From: Syntrophaceae bacterium
GTDB taxonomy: Bacteria; Desulfobacterota; Syntrophia; Syntrophales; UBA2192
Assembly (NCBI GenBank): GCA_013177795.1
Contig: JABLXY010000004.1
Span: 172,001-236,000 of the forward strand
Direction of reading: 5' to 3'
DNA: 64,000 nucleotides
The notes under the pieces are model-generated. The model was given only the letters and a program-made list of their open reading frames with translations. It did not search any database and was not told the origin of the DNA. Shown in pieces: positions 44,047 to 53,885 of the stretch. The first letter of the stretch is position 1. Every line of letters begins with the position of its first letter. A program made the translations under genes and the position numbers.

Positions 44047-47000
44047 TCAGCTCAGCGTTGCGCCGAGGGTGTGAATCCTCGGGTACACGAGGTTGTTGCC
44101 GGTCATCTCCGCTTTGTAGCGGACCTTGGTTCCGCTCGGATCGGTGAACGTCCTGGTGAGCGTGTATTCGGTCCATTCCTGGTCGATCTCCCGCGTCGTT
44201 TGGATGGACATCGGTTCCCAGGTTGACCCGCCGTCGTTGGAGGCGAACCAATCGATGGTGGTCCCGCTGGGGATGTTCATCTGGGTGTAGACCTTGGTGG
44301 AAGAGACACCCTGGGTGAGTTCGTTCTCACGGTTCAAATACGCACCCGTCGGGTCGTTGAGATAACCAATGAGGTTGACGTCCTTGTAGTTCAGCACAGG
44401 AGAGTCGTTGGGAACGTTGGAGGAGAGGATCGCCCTCACAAGCACCTGCGCCGCGAGGTTGGGCAGCCGCTCCTCCTCCGCCGGCACGATGGCGTCCCAG
44501 ATGACGCCGCCGTCGGTGGAATACTCCCACACGATGCCACAGCCTTCCGGAATGGACGAATACTCGTCCAGGTTCAGATCGCTGAACTGCACTCCGGTGA
44601 TAGGCTGGAAGCGGACCTCGCCTTCGGGCTGGAAATCGTAGCCGTAGATTCGCATGGTGAGATCGGAGCTGTTGAGCGGCGTCCAGGTCTCGGCGTTCGA
44701 GCTTTCCAGCAACACCCCGGCGGTATAGGTCTGCCGGGTGATGACCCCGTTTTGCCCCAGGCGGCCCAGTGTGGCGATACGCACCCGGTAGTTGGTGCTG
44801 TTGGTAAGCAGCACGACGGCATAGCTGGTGTTCGCCTCCGCGTAGAAGGGATCGTCGAAGACGACCTTGGTCTCGGAACCGAGGGTGATCTCGCTCGGGG
44901 CGATGACTTTCTCGGCCAGGATGACCTCGTTGGGAAGCCCGGTCGTGACGCCGCGAATCTGAATGGTTACGGGGATGGAAGCGTCTTTCTGCGTGAAGTG
45001 AAGCCCCACGGCGGAGATGACCCGGTTCTGCTCGAAGCTGAAGGTCTGCGCGAGCGGGTCCCGGCGGCGGGTCACCCAACGCCAGCGCCATACGGTTCGC
45101 ACTACGGGGACGCGGATGATGCGCGGCGGCACCTGCTGGACGATGGTCTGACGCTGCACGATGGTGCGGTTGACCACGACCCTTTCGATGCGCGTGATGA
45201 CCAAGGGATCGTTGACCTGAAGGTTGGCTTGCGCCGAGTAGGTGCCGTCGGTCATTTCGACCACGCGGTTGCCGTTGCGGACATCTTCGGGAATGACGAA
45301 GGAGGCGATGACTCTGCCTACCGCGTCGCCGGTGAGACCTGAAGCCACAACTTTCCCGTCGCAGCGCACCGTCACGCCGGTCGCGCCGGGGGTGAAGTTG
45401 GAGCCGACCACAGCCACGCCTGTCTGACCGCGCCGACCGATATTCGGCGTCACCTCCACGGCGGCGTCTGGTTTCTCGAACACGGCGTAGGGGTTGATGT
45501 TCTTGTCTTCGGACCAATCGGTCTGCTCGATGAGCACGCGCTCCGTGCCCGGCAGGAGAACGAGGCTGTCCTTGAAAATGGCGTCGCTCCCGGCAGAGTC
45601 AACATCGAGCACCTGCGGCGTGGCCGCTCGGTTCGGGGCGGCGAACTGCCGTACCTCATCGATGCGGGCGCTCCACTCGCCGTGGTAGATGTCGGACTGG
45701 GCGTCGTTCGAGAAATCGTCGGAATAGACGCCCTTCTTGGTCTGGGCGTCCCGGTTCTGCAGCTCGTTGTTCATTTGGAACTGGGCGTCGTTGTACTTGA
45801 GGTCCTCGACGTCTTTGATGATCTCGTGAATCTGGTCCATGGTGATCCGGGTAAGCCCGAAATTGAAGACCGCCAGATCCACCGAGTTCGGCGGACACTC
45901 GACGCTGCACAGCCCGAGCGAACCTTCCGGGACGATGGGCAGCTTCGGCCAGTCCGCGGGAGCGCCTTCCAGCCGTTTGATCTCGCGGGTGGTGGCGTAG
46001 ATGATGTCCTTGCGTCCGATGTAGTAGTCGTAGTCGATACTGCAGTTGGAGCCGCCCACCGGCTCGTCGCCGATGCTTGTGCGGCCGAAGTTGATGATGG
46101 AGAGATTGCCGGGTTCGACCTGCACCGGGGACATGGTCAGGCCGCTCGTGTTGGAGGCGGGCGGGTTGCCGCCCACAATCTCGTCCACGCCGTCGTCGGT
46201 GTATGACGTAACTCCGGCGGCCACGTCCTTGAGCCGCTGGAAGTCCGCGCGGACCGTATTTTGCGTGCCGCGATAGATGCGGTAACCGGTCGCACCGCTG
46301 ACAGGCAGCCAGGAGAGGCGGTTGATTTCCCCGGTCAGGGTGTCGCGGGACACGACCTTGGCCGAGTCGTACTGAGTCTCGCCGGTGGCGCTCTGAACGG
46401 TGACCAGGTAAAAATATTCGTCCGCCGCCGGGTGTCCCGAGCGTCCGAACCAGCCTCCGTCCACATAGTCCGTCCCTTCGATCATCTGTTTTGTGTAAGT
46501 CCAGCGGACGGTGTAGGTCGTGCCGATGGCGGGTTCGTTGCCCGAACCCAGCCAGTCCACGTAGTTTCCGGACTGCTGCCAGTCCGATCCTTCCTGGAAG
46601 ACGGTCGCGCCCTGGCTCACCTCGAGGATGTCCACCACCGGGTTGGGGACGAGCAGGTCCTCCCCGCCGCCGACGGAGCCGCGCGTGATGTTGGAGACGA
46701 TCTCGACAATGGCTTCGACCTGAGTGGTTTCCTTGAGCGGCGTGTTGTTGAGGGCATAGCGCCGGGTGCCGATCACATAAGTTTTCTGCTCGCCGCGGAC
46801 CGACTTGACCGCCGTGGACTTGGGCACCAAGGTGGTTGTGGGCAGGTCTTTCTGCAGGCGGAACCCTTGGATGTAGGCGCGGCCCGCGTTGGTGATCACC
46901 TCGACGTTCTCGCCGTCGTTGTCGCCGATGAAGCTGTCGAGCCCCTTGACCAGATAACTTCCGGCCTGGTCGTAGGTGCGCTCAGCCAGATTCTGGAGCA

Positions 47001-47640
47001 GCGAGTTCAGCCCCTCGGCGGCGGCGAAGGCAAGTTGATCCTCCGTGATCGATGCGACCGTGATCCGGCTTCCGGGCAGCGTCCCAAGAAGGTCCTGCAG
47101 GTAGAGGTTCGATTTCTCACGGACAGTGGCTGTCACATCGCCGGTCTCACGGTCGAACTTGTGGAGAGCGACCACCTTGCGCTGGGTCACGTTGTTGGGC
47201 AGCGCCTCACCGCTCGTGTCGTGATCCTTGAGCGATAGAATCCACTTCTCACGTTCGGCGGTGGGTTCGCCCGTCGCGGGATTGATGAGCACGGCGTCCT
47301 GGTTGTAGCCGTAGTTGTACTTGAGCAGCTCGACATAGACGTAATCCGCGCCGCTCGTCTTGGCCGGGTCGTAGGTGAGCACCGCGCCGGGCACGCGCTC
47401 CAGACAGCCGTCGATGTAAACCAGCCCCTCGGCCACGGTGAGCACATTGGCGGCGACCGTCACGCCGAAGCCGCTTACGATGGCCCCCTCCTTGAAGAGG
47501 ATGTCCGCGAGCTTCCTGCGCTCCTGGTTGATGATGTCCTGCTGCTCGTTGAGCTCCGAGTCGAGCAGGTCCCGGTCCTGGTGGTAACGGACCCGCTTGT
47601 AATTTTTCGCCGGGTCGAACGTATCGCGCGAGATGGACAT
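44047..47640 (-). CDS. Large DUF4815-type tail fibre/baseplate wedge protein
   Basis: 1,197 residues. The N-terminus, SISRDTFDPAKNYKRVRYHQ, then LDSELNEQQDIINQERRKLAD, is the DUF4815 phage domain. Further on are fibronectin-like strands (TGETQYDSAKVV, SGATGYRIYRGTQ) and an IPT/TIG-like unit (TPNIGRRGQTGVAVVGSNFT, about 720-790), then jelly-roll-like beta domains. Such proteins join the baseplate to receptor-binding fibres. Coding is continuous without frameshift. Confidence 0.75.
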   Translation of the reverse strand: MSISRDTFDPAKNYKRVRYHQDRDLLDSELNEQQDIINQERRKLADILFKEGAIVSGFGVTVAANVLTVAEGLVYIDGCLERVPGAVLTYDPAKTSGADYVYVELLKYNYGYNQDAVLINPATGEPTAEREKWILSLKDHDTSGEALPNNVTQRKVVALHKFDRETGDVTATVREKSNLYLQDLLGTLPGSRITVASITEDQLAFAAAEGLNSLLQNLAERTYDQAGSYLVKGLDSFIGDNDGENVEVITNAGRAYIQGFRLQKDLPTTTLVPKSTAVKSVRGEQKTYVIGTRRYALNNTPLKETTQVEAIVEIVSNITRGSVGGGEDLLVPNPVVDILEVSQGATVFQEGSDWQQSGNYVDWLGSGNEPAIGTTYTVRWTYTKQMIEGTDYVDGGWFGRSGHPAADEYFYLVTVQSATGETQYDSAKVVSRDTLTGEINRLSWLPVSGATGYRIYRGTQNTVRADFQRLKDVAAGVTSYTDDGVDEIVGGNPPASNTSGLTMSPVQVEPGNLSIINFGRTSIGDEPVGGSNCSIDYDYYIGRKDIIYATTREIKRLEGAPADWPKLPIVPEGSLGLCSVECPPNSVDLAVFNFGLTRITMDQIHEIIKDVEDLKYNDAQFQMNNELQNRDAQTKKGVYSDDFSNDAQSDIYHGEWSARIDEVRQFAAPNRAATPQVLDVDSAGSDAIFKDSLVLLPGTERVLIEQTDWSEDKNINPYAVFEKPDAAVEVTPNIGRRGQTGVAVVGSNFTPGATGVTVRCDGKVVASGLTGDAVGRVIASFVIPEDVRNGNRVVEMTDGTYSAQANLQVNDPLVITRIERVVVNRTIVQRQTIVQQVPPRIIRVPVVRTVWRWRWVTRRRDPLAQTFSFEQNRVISAVGLHFTQKDASIPVTIQIRGVTTGLPNEVILAEKVIAPSEITLGSETKVVFDDPFYAEANTSYAVVLLTNSTNYRVRIATLGRLGQNGVITRQTYTAGVLLESSNAETWTPLNSSDLTMRIYGYDFQPEGEVRFQPITGVQFSDLNLDEYSSIPEGCGIVWEYSTDGGVIWDAIVPAEEERLPNLAAQVLVRAILSSNVPNDSPVLNYKDVNLIGYLNDPTGAYLNRENELTQGVSSTKVYTQMNIPSGTTIDWFASNDGGSTWEPMSIQTTREIDQEWTEYTLTRTFTDPSGTKVRYKAEMTGNNLVYPRIHTLGATLS

Positions 47641-47651
47641 GGTCTTTCCTC

Positions 47652-48185
47652 CTATATCTTGATGACCCCGACCAGCTCAACGCGCGTGTCCGAGGTCTTG
47701 TTGAAGTCGGGGATGTTCTTCACTTCGTACAGGTAGCCGGGATCGAGCACCTCACCGGTCGGGTTGGTATCCGGGTGGTAAACACCGTTCGCCGCATAAT
47801 CCGACTGCAGCCCGGCGATGTAGGCCACGTCGCCCCCGAAGAAGCCGTACTCCCGGATGGTGATGCCGTTGGCCTCGTTTTCCTCGAAGCGGAAGAAGAC
47901 GCCGATGGTCTGGGTCTCCTCGGCGGTTTCGATGTAATGGATGCCGTTGACGATGAGCGTCCCTTCCGGATCTTCCTTGAGAAAAGTGCGCTTGTACTGC
48001 TTCTTGCGGGCCCGCTCGTTCTTGAGCGTCGTCTGATCGATGTCCGGGGCGGGCGGATTGATGGGATCGGTGAACGTGGCGTCGCCCTCGCCGATGGCGC
48101 AGTGGGTAATGCCCTCGATGGGATCGCCCATGAGCAGCCGTGCGGTGAGGATGCGGCCCGTTTTGACAATGAGTCCAAGTGACAT
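47652..48185 (-). CDS. Phage tail-associated protein
   Basis: 177 residues, beta-rich (GIHYIETAEETQTIGVFFRF, GITIREYGFFGGDVAYIAG). The sequence SLGLIVKTGRILTARLLMGD followed by ITHCAIGEGDATFTDP resembles N-terminal attachment domains of phage tail-collar or fibre proteins. It lies directly upstream of the DUF4815 gene and probably anchors fibres. Confidence 0.6.
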   Translation of the reverse strand: MSLGLIVKTGRILTARLLMGDPIEGITHCAIGEGDATFTDPINPPAPDIDQTTLKNERARKKQYKRTFLKEDPEGTLIVNGIHYIETAEETQTIGVFFRFEENEANGITIREYGFFGGDVAYIAGLQSDYAANGVYHPDTNPTGEVLDPGYLYEVKNIPDFNKTSDTRVELVGVIKI

Positions 48186-48198
48186 TCGTATTCCTCCT

Positions 48199-48660
48199 TC
48201 AGGTCTGGATCGTGTGGCCTTCGCGGATCAGCACGGCGAAGACGGTCTGGCGCGCTTCCGCTTGACGGGATGTCTCGCGCACTACAAGTTGTTTCGAATC
48301 CGCCGTCCGCTCGATCTCGGCGAACACCGCGCAGCGGGTATCGCTCCGCCGTTCGACCGGCCGGTGAATCCGGACGGCTGCGTCGGAAAGGACCGTCGGG
48401 AAACGGACCACCCATCCCCGCAGATCGAAGCTCCGCAGGACCGGCCGCACGATCACGGCCTGGATGTCGGCGGGGGTGTTCACCTCAGCCGTGATCCTCA
48501 GGGCCGTGTCCGTGTCGTGGCGGATTGTCCGCGTCTCGGACGCCGCTCCGACGGCCTCGAACACGACAGCCGGGAAGGCCGGCATTTGGGAGCGGTTCAT
48601 CGGAACCACGGACCCTGCGAAGGGCCGGACGGAGAGAGTGTTTCCGCTACGGATTGCCAC
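48199..48660 (-). CDS. Hypothetical tail-cluster protein
   Basis: 153 residues, GTG start at 48660 preceded by GGAGG. Beta-strand-rich (FDLRGWVVRFPTVLSDAAVR, RCAVFAEIERTADSKQLVV) and without known motifs. Coding on this strand is favoured over a longer open frame on the plus strand because its spacing, ribosome site and overlap with the small gene upstream fit the operon. Confidence 0.55.
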   Translation of the reverse strand: MAIRSGNTLSVRPFAGSVVPMNRSQMPAFPAVVFEAVGAASETRTIRHDTDTALRITAEVNTPADIQAVIVRPVLRSFDLRGWVVRFPTVLSDAAVRIHRPVERRSDTRCAVFAEIERTADSKQLVVRETSRQAEARQTVFAVLIREGHTIQT

Positions 48661-48778
48661 GTCTCAGCCTCCCGGTGATCCTGTTCGCCTTACCGACGTT
48701 CCGGACCACCCGGAACATCGAGGTCAGGCGTCCGGCGTTTGCCGAAATCTCCTTCTTGGTGCCTTGCTTCACCGCCAT
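48647..48778 (-). CDS. 43-residue basic small protein
   Basis: Starts ATG at 48778 with AAGGAG seven bases upstream, 4 bases after the previous gene, and overlaps the next gene by 14 bases. It is strongly basic (FRVVRNVGKANRITGRLRRG). Spacing and ribosome site support it as real; it has no recognised family. Confidence 0.55.
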   Translation of the reverse strand: MAVKQGTKKEISANAGRLTSMFRVVRNVGKANRITGRLRRGNP

Positions 48779-48782
48779 GGGA

Positions 48783-49769
48783 TCACTCCTTCACCGCGCA
48801 CCATCCCGGACCGGACAGGTTGAAGATCTTGTAGGAGGCACCGTTTAACGTGAGCACGTCCTCCGAATCGGCCGCACCGCTGCCGATGGCATAGACCTCG
48901 ATCAACTCGCCGCGCAGTTCCTTGTAAGCCGCGGTTGTGTGCGCGACGAGCCAGGGGAACATGGTGACCAGTCCGAATCTTTGGTCGGGATTGGCGGCGG
49001 TGTGGAAATTGCCGTGGGCCGCGGCGCATGATCCGGTCTGTCCGGCCGCGCTCGCCCACCCGTCGAATTTGTTGATGGCGTAAATACTGCCCGGGGACTG
49101 GTAGTGGCCGACTACGACCGGCTGCGGGTCTTCGCCGATCTTGGCTCCCGCCGTGTAGGCGCTTACGAGGCTCGCCAGAGTGACCGTATTGGGGGTGGAA
49201 ACCGTGTCGACGGCGGATACCTGGGCGCGCTCGATCCCGACGTCGTCTTTGATGATGTAGCTCAATCCGACCGTAAAAAGGGTGGCGTCGTTGACCTGCA
49301 CCGTGATGTCCGCGCCGGGTCCGGCCGCCGCCTGGGTGACCGCCACCGCCCCTGACCAGAAGCGTTTGATCAGACCGCTGTAATGCCCGTAGTAGGTGGC
49401 GACGATCTTGATGACGATGAAAACGTGATCCTTGTCGGCGTAAATCCAATACAGGAAAGCCGAAGCGTCCACGGTCTTGATGTAGGTGTAGCTGGTTTGA
49501 AACGCCTCTTTCACGCCCGCGTGCGTCACCGCATCCCAATATAGGTAGGCCCGGACCGCAATGCGGTCGGCGGCCGTGTCGTTGACGAACCGGAGGAAGA
49601 TGTCCTCGGCTCCGCTTTCTCCCGTGGACGACAGCACGTAGCTGGGCTCGGCGTCGCCCGACCTGTCGTCGTGAAGCGACCATCCAACCGTTCCCACCAG
49701 GAAGTCTTTCAGGCGGACGAGGAAGTCGGTCGTGTTCGAAGCGGTCCCGGATACATTGTGATAGGCCAT
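48783..49769 (-). CDS. Tail protein of unknown function
   Basis: 328 residues, beta-rich with aromatic residues (AFLYWIYADKDHVFIVIKIV, GHYSGLIKRFWSGA) and a segment AGADITVQVNDATLF-like typical of virion structural proteins. No enzymatic motifs. Its N-terminus, AYHNVSGTASNTTDFLVRLK, is like the first strand of tail proteins in contractile systems. Lies between a 197-residue gene and fibre genes. Confidence 0.6.
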   Translation of the reverse strand: MAYHNVSGTASNTTDFLVRLKDFLVGTVGWSLHDDRSGDAEPSYVLSSTGESGAEDIFLRFVNDTAADRIAVRAYLYWDAVTHAGVKEAFQTSYTYIKTVDASAFLYWIYADKDHVFIVIKIVATYYGHYSGLIKRFWSGAVAVTQAAAGPGADITVQVNDATLFTVGLSYIIKDDVGIERAQVSAVDTVSTPNTVTLASLVSAYTAGAKIGEDPQPVVVGHYQSPGSIYAINKFDGWASAAGQTGSCAAAHGNFHTAANPDQRFGLVTMFPWLVAHTTAAYKELRGELIEVYAIGSGAADSEDVLTLNGASYKIFNLSGPGWCAVKE

Positions 49770-49778
49770 GCGTTCCTC

Positions 49779-50372
49779 CTACAGGATCGGATTTTCCGTG
49801 CCGGTGAGCCGGAGTTTGAGGTCGGTCTTGTTTTGCACCGGCGTTCCGGACGGCACCGTGCAGCGACGCCAGAACGAAAGGGTCACGTCGTGGGCTTTAT
49901 CGCCCAGGTTGAGCGGTGCGCCGCCGACGGCGGTATCGAGACCCGCCTGCGTCAGGGCCAGCACGTACCAATCCGACTCGTCTCCCCCGGCTACATCCAC
50001 CGGTTCGATCACCAGCCCGGTATAGTCGTACCCGGAATAGACCACGGCACCCGCATCGTGGGCGGCCGGGGTTGTGCCGCCGTAGCCGCGTTCCACCGCG
50101 AGGACGGTCGTCCCGCCGCCGCTCAGGATGCGCATCTGTTCGTCGTCGACGATGATGATTTCGCCGTCGATGAAGAGAGGTGCGAAGAGCTGGAGCGAGG
50201 TTTCCCCCGATGCCAGGGCCGCTGCGAGGATCGTCTGTTCGTTGGCCACGAACAGCTCCTTGTCTTTCGCTTCCCCGTCCGTGCCGTTGTAGGTGTCGTC
50301 ATCGGGATTCGCGAGGTCCCCTTCGGATACTTGCAGGGTCAATGTCAGGTCTTCGTACAGATGTATCGCCAT
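49779..50372 (-). CDS. Hypothetical tail protein
   Basis: 197 residues with AGGAGAG before the ATG. Two beta-rich halves: LFAPLFIDGEIIIVDDEQMR, then ERGYGGTTPAAHDAGAVVYS, a pattern often seen in phage tail proteins that present a surface loop. Function not known. Confidence 0.58.
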   Translation of the reverse strand: MAIHLYEDLTLTLQVSEGDLANPDDDTYNGTDGEAKDKELFVANEQTILAAALASGETSLQLFAPLFIDGEIIIVDDEQMRILSGGGTTVLAVERGYGGTTPAAHDAGAVVYSGYDYTGLVIEPVDVAGGDESDWYVLALTQAGLDTAVGGAPLNLGDKAHDVTLSFWRRCTVPSGTPVQNKTDLKLRLTGTENPIL

Positions 50373-50381
50373 CGATCTCTC

Positions 50382-51953
50382 CTATGCCGCCGGCCATTGG
50401 GTGACCGTGTATTGGTTCGCCGCCGCCTCGAAACCGGCTGTCGCCTGAGCGTGATCGTCCCGCTGGCGGAAACGCCAGCGAAGGCAAGGCTTCGACTTGC
50501 GGAAGCCCGAGGCGTTGAGCGGCATCGAGCCGAGCCGCATCGGCCGGGTCCGGTCCACGGACAGGAGCAAGCCTGTGTGATTCAGTCTGCGGTGGTTGAG
50601 CAGAAGCGTCTCCACGCGTCTTCTGCGCGGAATGCCTGTGTCCACGTCCATCTCGAAGGATGCGCGGGCCTCGGTCACATAGGCGTCGGTCAGTTCGGCG
50701 AGGTTGAGCGCCTTGTTGTTCAGGGAAAAGCCGGGCCTGCGGGCGCGCCAGCGGTCCACGATGTCCCATGCGCCGGATACCTCCGACCACTGAGCGTCGG
50801 CGTAAGCGGTGATGAAAAGGTGACGGCCCACGGCCGCGCCGGAGACCTTGTCGTCCCTTCCGAGCCTCGAATGCCCGACGCGGAACCAATGGGAGAGCCG
50901 CGACCGCTTCCCGTACCGGTGCGTGCGGCGGTCTCCCGTGAGGTCGGGCGCATCCTGGACGGCTTCCGAGAGCATGTCTTTCTGGCTGAATTTGATCCGG
51001 CAAGGCTGCGCGGAACGGTTCAGGCGCGAACGATTCAGGTCCTGGCCCGCCAGCCGGATGAACGAGACGCCGGGTTCCACTACGGGTTTGGTTTCGATCT
51101 CGCAGCAGAACGCCGCACGTCGTTCGCTGATCCACAGGTTCGGCAGGCGTTCGGCGTTGAGGTTGCCGGTGTTCAGGCGGAACCGGGGCGAGCGACCATG
51201 CCAGCGGGAGACGCACACCGCGGCTCGCTCGATATCCTGCATGAGCGTGGTGCCGTCGGTGATCCGCCACCAACCCCAGGTCTTGTTCTTGCGGGTGAGA
51301 TGGAAATCCGTGTTCAGGGCATTGTGGTTGACCACGAACGTTTCGTGCAGATGCCCGAGGCACACCCGCTCGACGACCTTCTTAATGACCGCCTCGAAAT
51401 CCGACTCCATGGACAGGAGTGTGTAGAGCCACTGCAGGAAGAAAACCCGCGTACCCGCGGGATGATGGAAGGGCAGCGCGTCCCGGACTCCCTGGACGAG
51501 GTTGTCGCTGTCGATGCGGTAGACGCCCAGGCTGTAGATCAGCCCCGGCAGTTTGGCCCGTCCGACAACCGAACGGCGGTTCAGACGCAGCGCCTTGTGG
51601 AAAGTCTGCTCGATGCGCCCTTCCCACCCGATGTCAACGAGCGAGCGGCCGATGGCGGGAATGGTGCTCTTGCGCCGGTAAATCTCTATGGCCTCGCGGA
51701 TGAGACGCCGCTGGACCGACGCGTCTGAGGTGGGATCGAAGCGGTGACCGACGATCCCGCCGAGGAACGGCAGGAACCTCTCCTCGCAACGCACGATGTC
51801 GAAAATCTCGGGGAAACGCTCGGCCATTGCTTTGAGTTCGTCCAGGCTCGCGGCCGGGACCTTGAGAAGGGCGTCCAGATCGCCGGACTCATCCCGTTCG
51901 CGGTAGAGCGCCGGAAGCAGGTCGATGAGTTTCTTTTCGAAGTAGGAGGACAT
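50382..51953 (-). CDS. Phage tail protein I (gpI-like baseplate protein)
   Basis: 523 residues. The first 180 match P2 gpI-type proteins: LIDLLPALYRERDESGDLDA and IVRCEERFLPFLGGIVGHRF, then VQRRLIREAIEIYRRKSTIP. The remainder is a long beta-rich extension (PNLWISERRAAFCCEIETK) not found in short gpI and probably binds fibres. The ATG overlaps the stop of the gpJ-like gene (ATGA), as in P2-like phages where J and I are adjacent. Confidence 0.8.
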   Translation of the reverse strand: MSSYFEKKLIDLLPALYRERDESGDLDALLKVPAASLDELKAMAERFPEIFDIVRCEERFLPFLGGIVGHRFDPTSDASVQRRLIREAIEIYRRKSTIPAIGRSLVDIGWEGRIEQTFHKALRLNRRSVVGRAKLPGLIYSLGVYRIDSDNLVQGVRDALPFHHPAGTRVFFLQWLYTLLSMESDFEAVIKKVVERVCLGHLHETFVVNHNALNTDFHLTRKNKTWGWWRITDGTTLMQDIERAAVCVSRWHGRSPRFRLNTGNLNAERLPNLWISERRAAFCCEIETKPVVEPGVSFIRLAGQDLNRSRLNRSAQPCRIKFSQKDMLSEAVQDAPDLTGDRRTHRYGKRSRLSHWFRVGHSRLGRDDKVSGAAVGRHLFITAYADAQWSEVSGAWDIVDRWRARRPGFSLNNKALNLAELTDAYVTEARASFEMDVDTGIPRRRRVETLLLNHRRLNHTGLLLSVDRTRPMRLGSMPLNASGFRKSKPCLRWRFRQRDDHAQATAGFEAAANQYTVTQWPAA

Positions 51954-53362
51954 CAGGACGCCCTCCGCACGTCGAGGTTGACCTGACCAAGCGCCGCGAT
52001 CTGACCGGCGCTGATGTCGACGTCCTGGGTCGGCGTGTACATGCGCACATGGCTCACGCCCCGCACGCCGTCCAGAAGCGCTACCAGATCCGAGAAATGG
52101 ACCGGTGCGCCGAAGCTCATGCGGTCGAAGGCGAAGAAGTCCGCCAATGCCAGTTCGACGCGGCTCCGGACCAGGTCGAGGTCCTCGCCGGCATAGGCGA
52201 ACACCTCCGCGTCAATCGAGACCGGCCGGTAGACGGGATCGAAGAGGTTGATCTCGACGGTGATGACTTTGCGCGATTCCAGGTATTCGGCGAGGTCCTG
52301 CTTGAGAAGCATCGACGGCGGACCGCCGCCGTCCGGGGCCACGGCCAGGTTGACCTGGTAGTAGCGGATGTTCTTGCAGTCGTTGACGTCGAGGACCTGG
52401 GCCTTGGCTACACCGGGGAACCCCTCCGCCAAGGCCAGATAATCCTCCTTGGTGACCGCTTTCCAGAGCGAGCGCACCTCGGCCGGAGCCTGTTTTCGGG
52501 CGTGCTCCAGCGTCTCGCGGGCGGCTCCGCCGGTCGCGGGGACTGGGTTGGTTACCGCGAGGGGAACCAGACCGCCGTCGAGGTAGATGGCCGTGAGAAG
52601 CTCGGTGACGAGATTGGGACCCAGGTTGCCTTCGGCCCCGAGGGTTTCGAGGTACTGGACGCGGATTTCCGCGCCGGAGTCGGGAACCGCTCCGCGCAAT
52701 CCGTCTCCGAAGACGATCCGGGTGATGTCCAGCGCGTCGGTCTCGGCCATGAAGTGGCGCGAGTCGGAGCCGCTTTTTTGGAAGTGGGAGACCTCGGTCC
52801 ATTCCTGGTCCTGCACCCACACACGGATCGAACCGTGAGCGATTTCCTTTCCGGCCAGGATGATCGGATCGCCCGTGTCCCTGTCTGCCGTAAAGGTCTC
52901 GGTCTTGCGTTTTCCCTGGCGCGCGCCTGTATCGACGCTCGTCCGGCTCCGAGGGATCGTCGCGTCTTCGGCCGTCTCGAACACGATGTCGTTTTCTTCC
53001 AGACGGGCCCTGCACGTCGTTCCCGCCGGAATCACGAGATCCGCGTCGAGGGGCGCGGCCAGGGAAAATCGCAAAGCGGTGGTTGCGGCCACCGGCCCGT
53101 CGAGCCGGTAGCTGATGAGTTTGCAGAGGTTGATGACGTTCTGCCGCTGACGAGCGGTGGGCAGGAAGGCCTCCGCCGCCTGGGCGTCAAGATAGTAGGC
53201 CAGCATATCGCCGATTCCGCAGAAGAGTTCCAGCAACACCACGCCGAGGTCGGACGCGTTGAAGTCGGTCCAGCGGTCGGTGAGTTGCGGCACCCGCGCC
53301 AGCAGTTCCCGGCGCAGGGAGTCGTAATCCTTGTTCGTGTAAGCGATGCTCGCTCTGCCCAT
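51953..53362 (-). CDS. Baseplate assembly protein J (gp47-like)
   Basis: 469 residues. NASDLGVVLLELFCGIGDML, then FLPTARQRQNVINLCKLISY, match the baseplate wedge protein gpJ/gp47, followed by a beta domain with VIPAGTTCRAR and VVRFGDGLRGAV-like IVFGDGLRGAVPDSG, a family signature. It forms wedge parts with gpI and gp25. Positioned between the gp25-like and gpI-like genes as in P2 and contractile injection systems. Confidence 0.87.
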   Translation of the reverse strand: MGRASIAYTNKDYDSLRRELLARVPQLTDRWTDFNASDLGVVLLELFCGIGDMLAYYLDAQAAEAFLPTARQRQNVINLCKLISYRLDGPVAATTALRFSLAAPLDADLVIPAGTTCRARLEENDIVFETAEDATIPRSRTSVDTGARQGKRKTETFTADRDTGDPIILAGKEIAHGSIRVWVQDQEWTEVSHFQKSGSDSRHFMAETDALDITRIVFGDGLRGAVPDSGAEIRVQYLETLGAEGNLGPNLVTELLTAIYLDGGLVPLAVTNPVPATGGAARETLEHARKQAPAEVRSLWKAVTKEDYLALAEGFPGVAKAQVLDVNDCKNIRYYQVNLAVAPDGGGPPSMLLKQDLAEYLESRKVITVEINLFDPVYRPVSIDAEVFAYAGEDLDLVRSRVELALADFFAFDRMSFGAPVHFSDLVALLDGVRGVSHVRMYTPTQDVDISAGQIAALGQVNLDVRRAS

Positions 53363-53429
53363 TTCCGTTCGTCCGTTGCGGTTCGGTCACAAGTGGTCCC
53401 GCCGGACGATCCGGACGAGGACCCGCTTG

Positions 53430-53885
53430 TTACTTACCGGCGACGGAGCGGAACTGTCGGGGCGGAGCGGATTGGCGCGGTTCGCGGTAGAAGGGATAGA
53501 CCAGGTTGCCTTCCACCTGGCTTTGGATGACGCGATAGGCGATGCGGACCGGGAGAAGGTTGCTGTCCTTATTGGAGGGGGAATCGTCGAAGGACACACC
53601 GGTGATGACGACCCGTTTCTCCCAGCGCTTCACGGCTTCGATCACGTAATGGCGGATCAGGCCCTTCAGCACCTCGTCGTTCGGTTCGAACACCAGGTCT
53701 TTGAGCCTCGATCCGAATTCCGGGCGCATGAAGCGTTCGCCCGGCCGGGTGCCGAGAATCTGAATGATGCTCTCGTGGATGTGTTCGTGTTCGGTGGAGG
53801 TGTCCGAAGAGATCTGTGCGCCCCCGGACCGCCGCTGAAAGCGGAAGGGAAACTTCAACCCGCGTCCGAGGAAATCCAAAGCCAT
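53430..53885 (-). CDS. gp25-like baseplate protein (GPW family)
   Basis: 151 residues. HESIIQILGTRPGERFMRPE, then FGSRLKDLVFEPNDEVL, is the core of GPW/gp25 proteins, which cap the sheath-baseplate junction and have a lysozyme-like fold without activity. Starts by overlapping the previous stop (TGATG). The 67-base gap after it holds only a weak ribosome site for gpJ. Confidence 0.87.
   Translation of the reverse strand: MALDFLGRGLKFPFRFQRRSGGAQISSDTSTEHEHIHESIIQILGTRPGERFMRPEFGSRLKDLVFEPNDEVLKGLIRHYVIEAVKRWEKRVVITGVSFDDSPSNKDSNLLPVRIAYRVIQSQVEGNLVYPFYREPRQSAPPRQFRSVAGK

Noticed and set aside
49671-51728. 685-codon plus-strand frame opposite the gpI-like gene
   Set aside because: No recognisable domain, and the minus strand holds a coupled tail operon.
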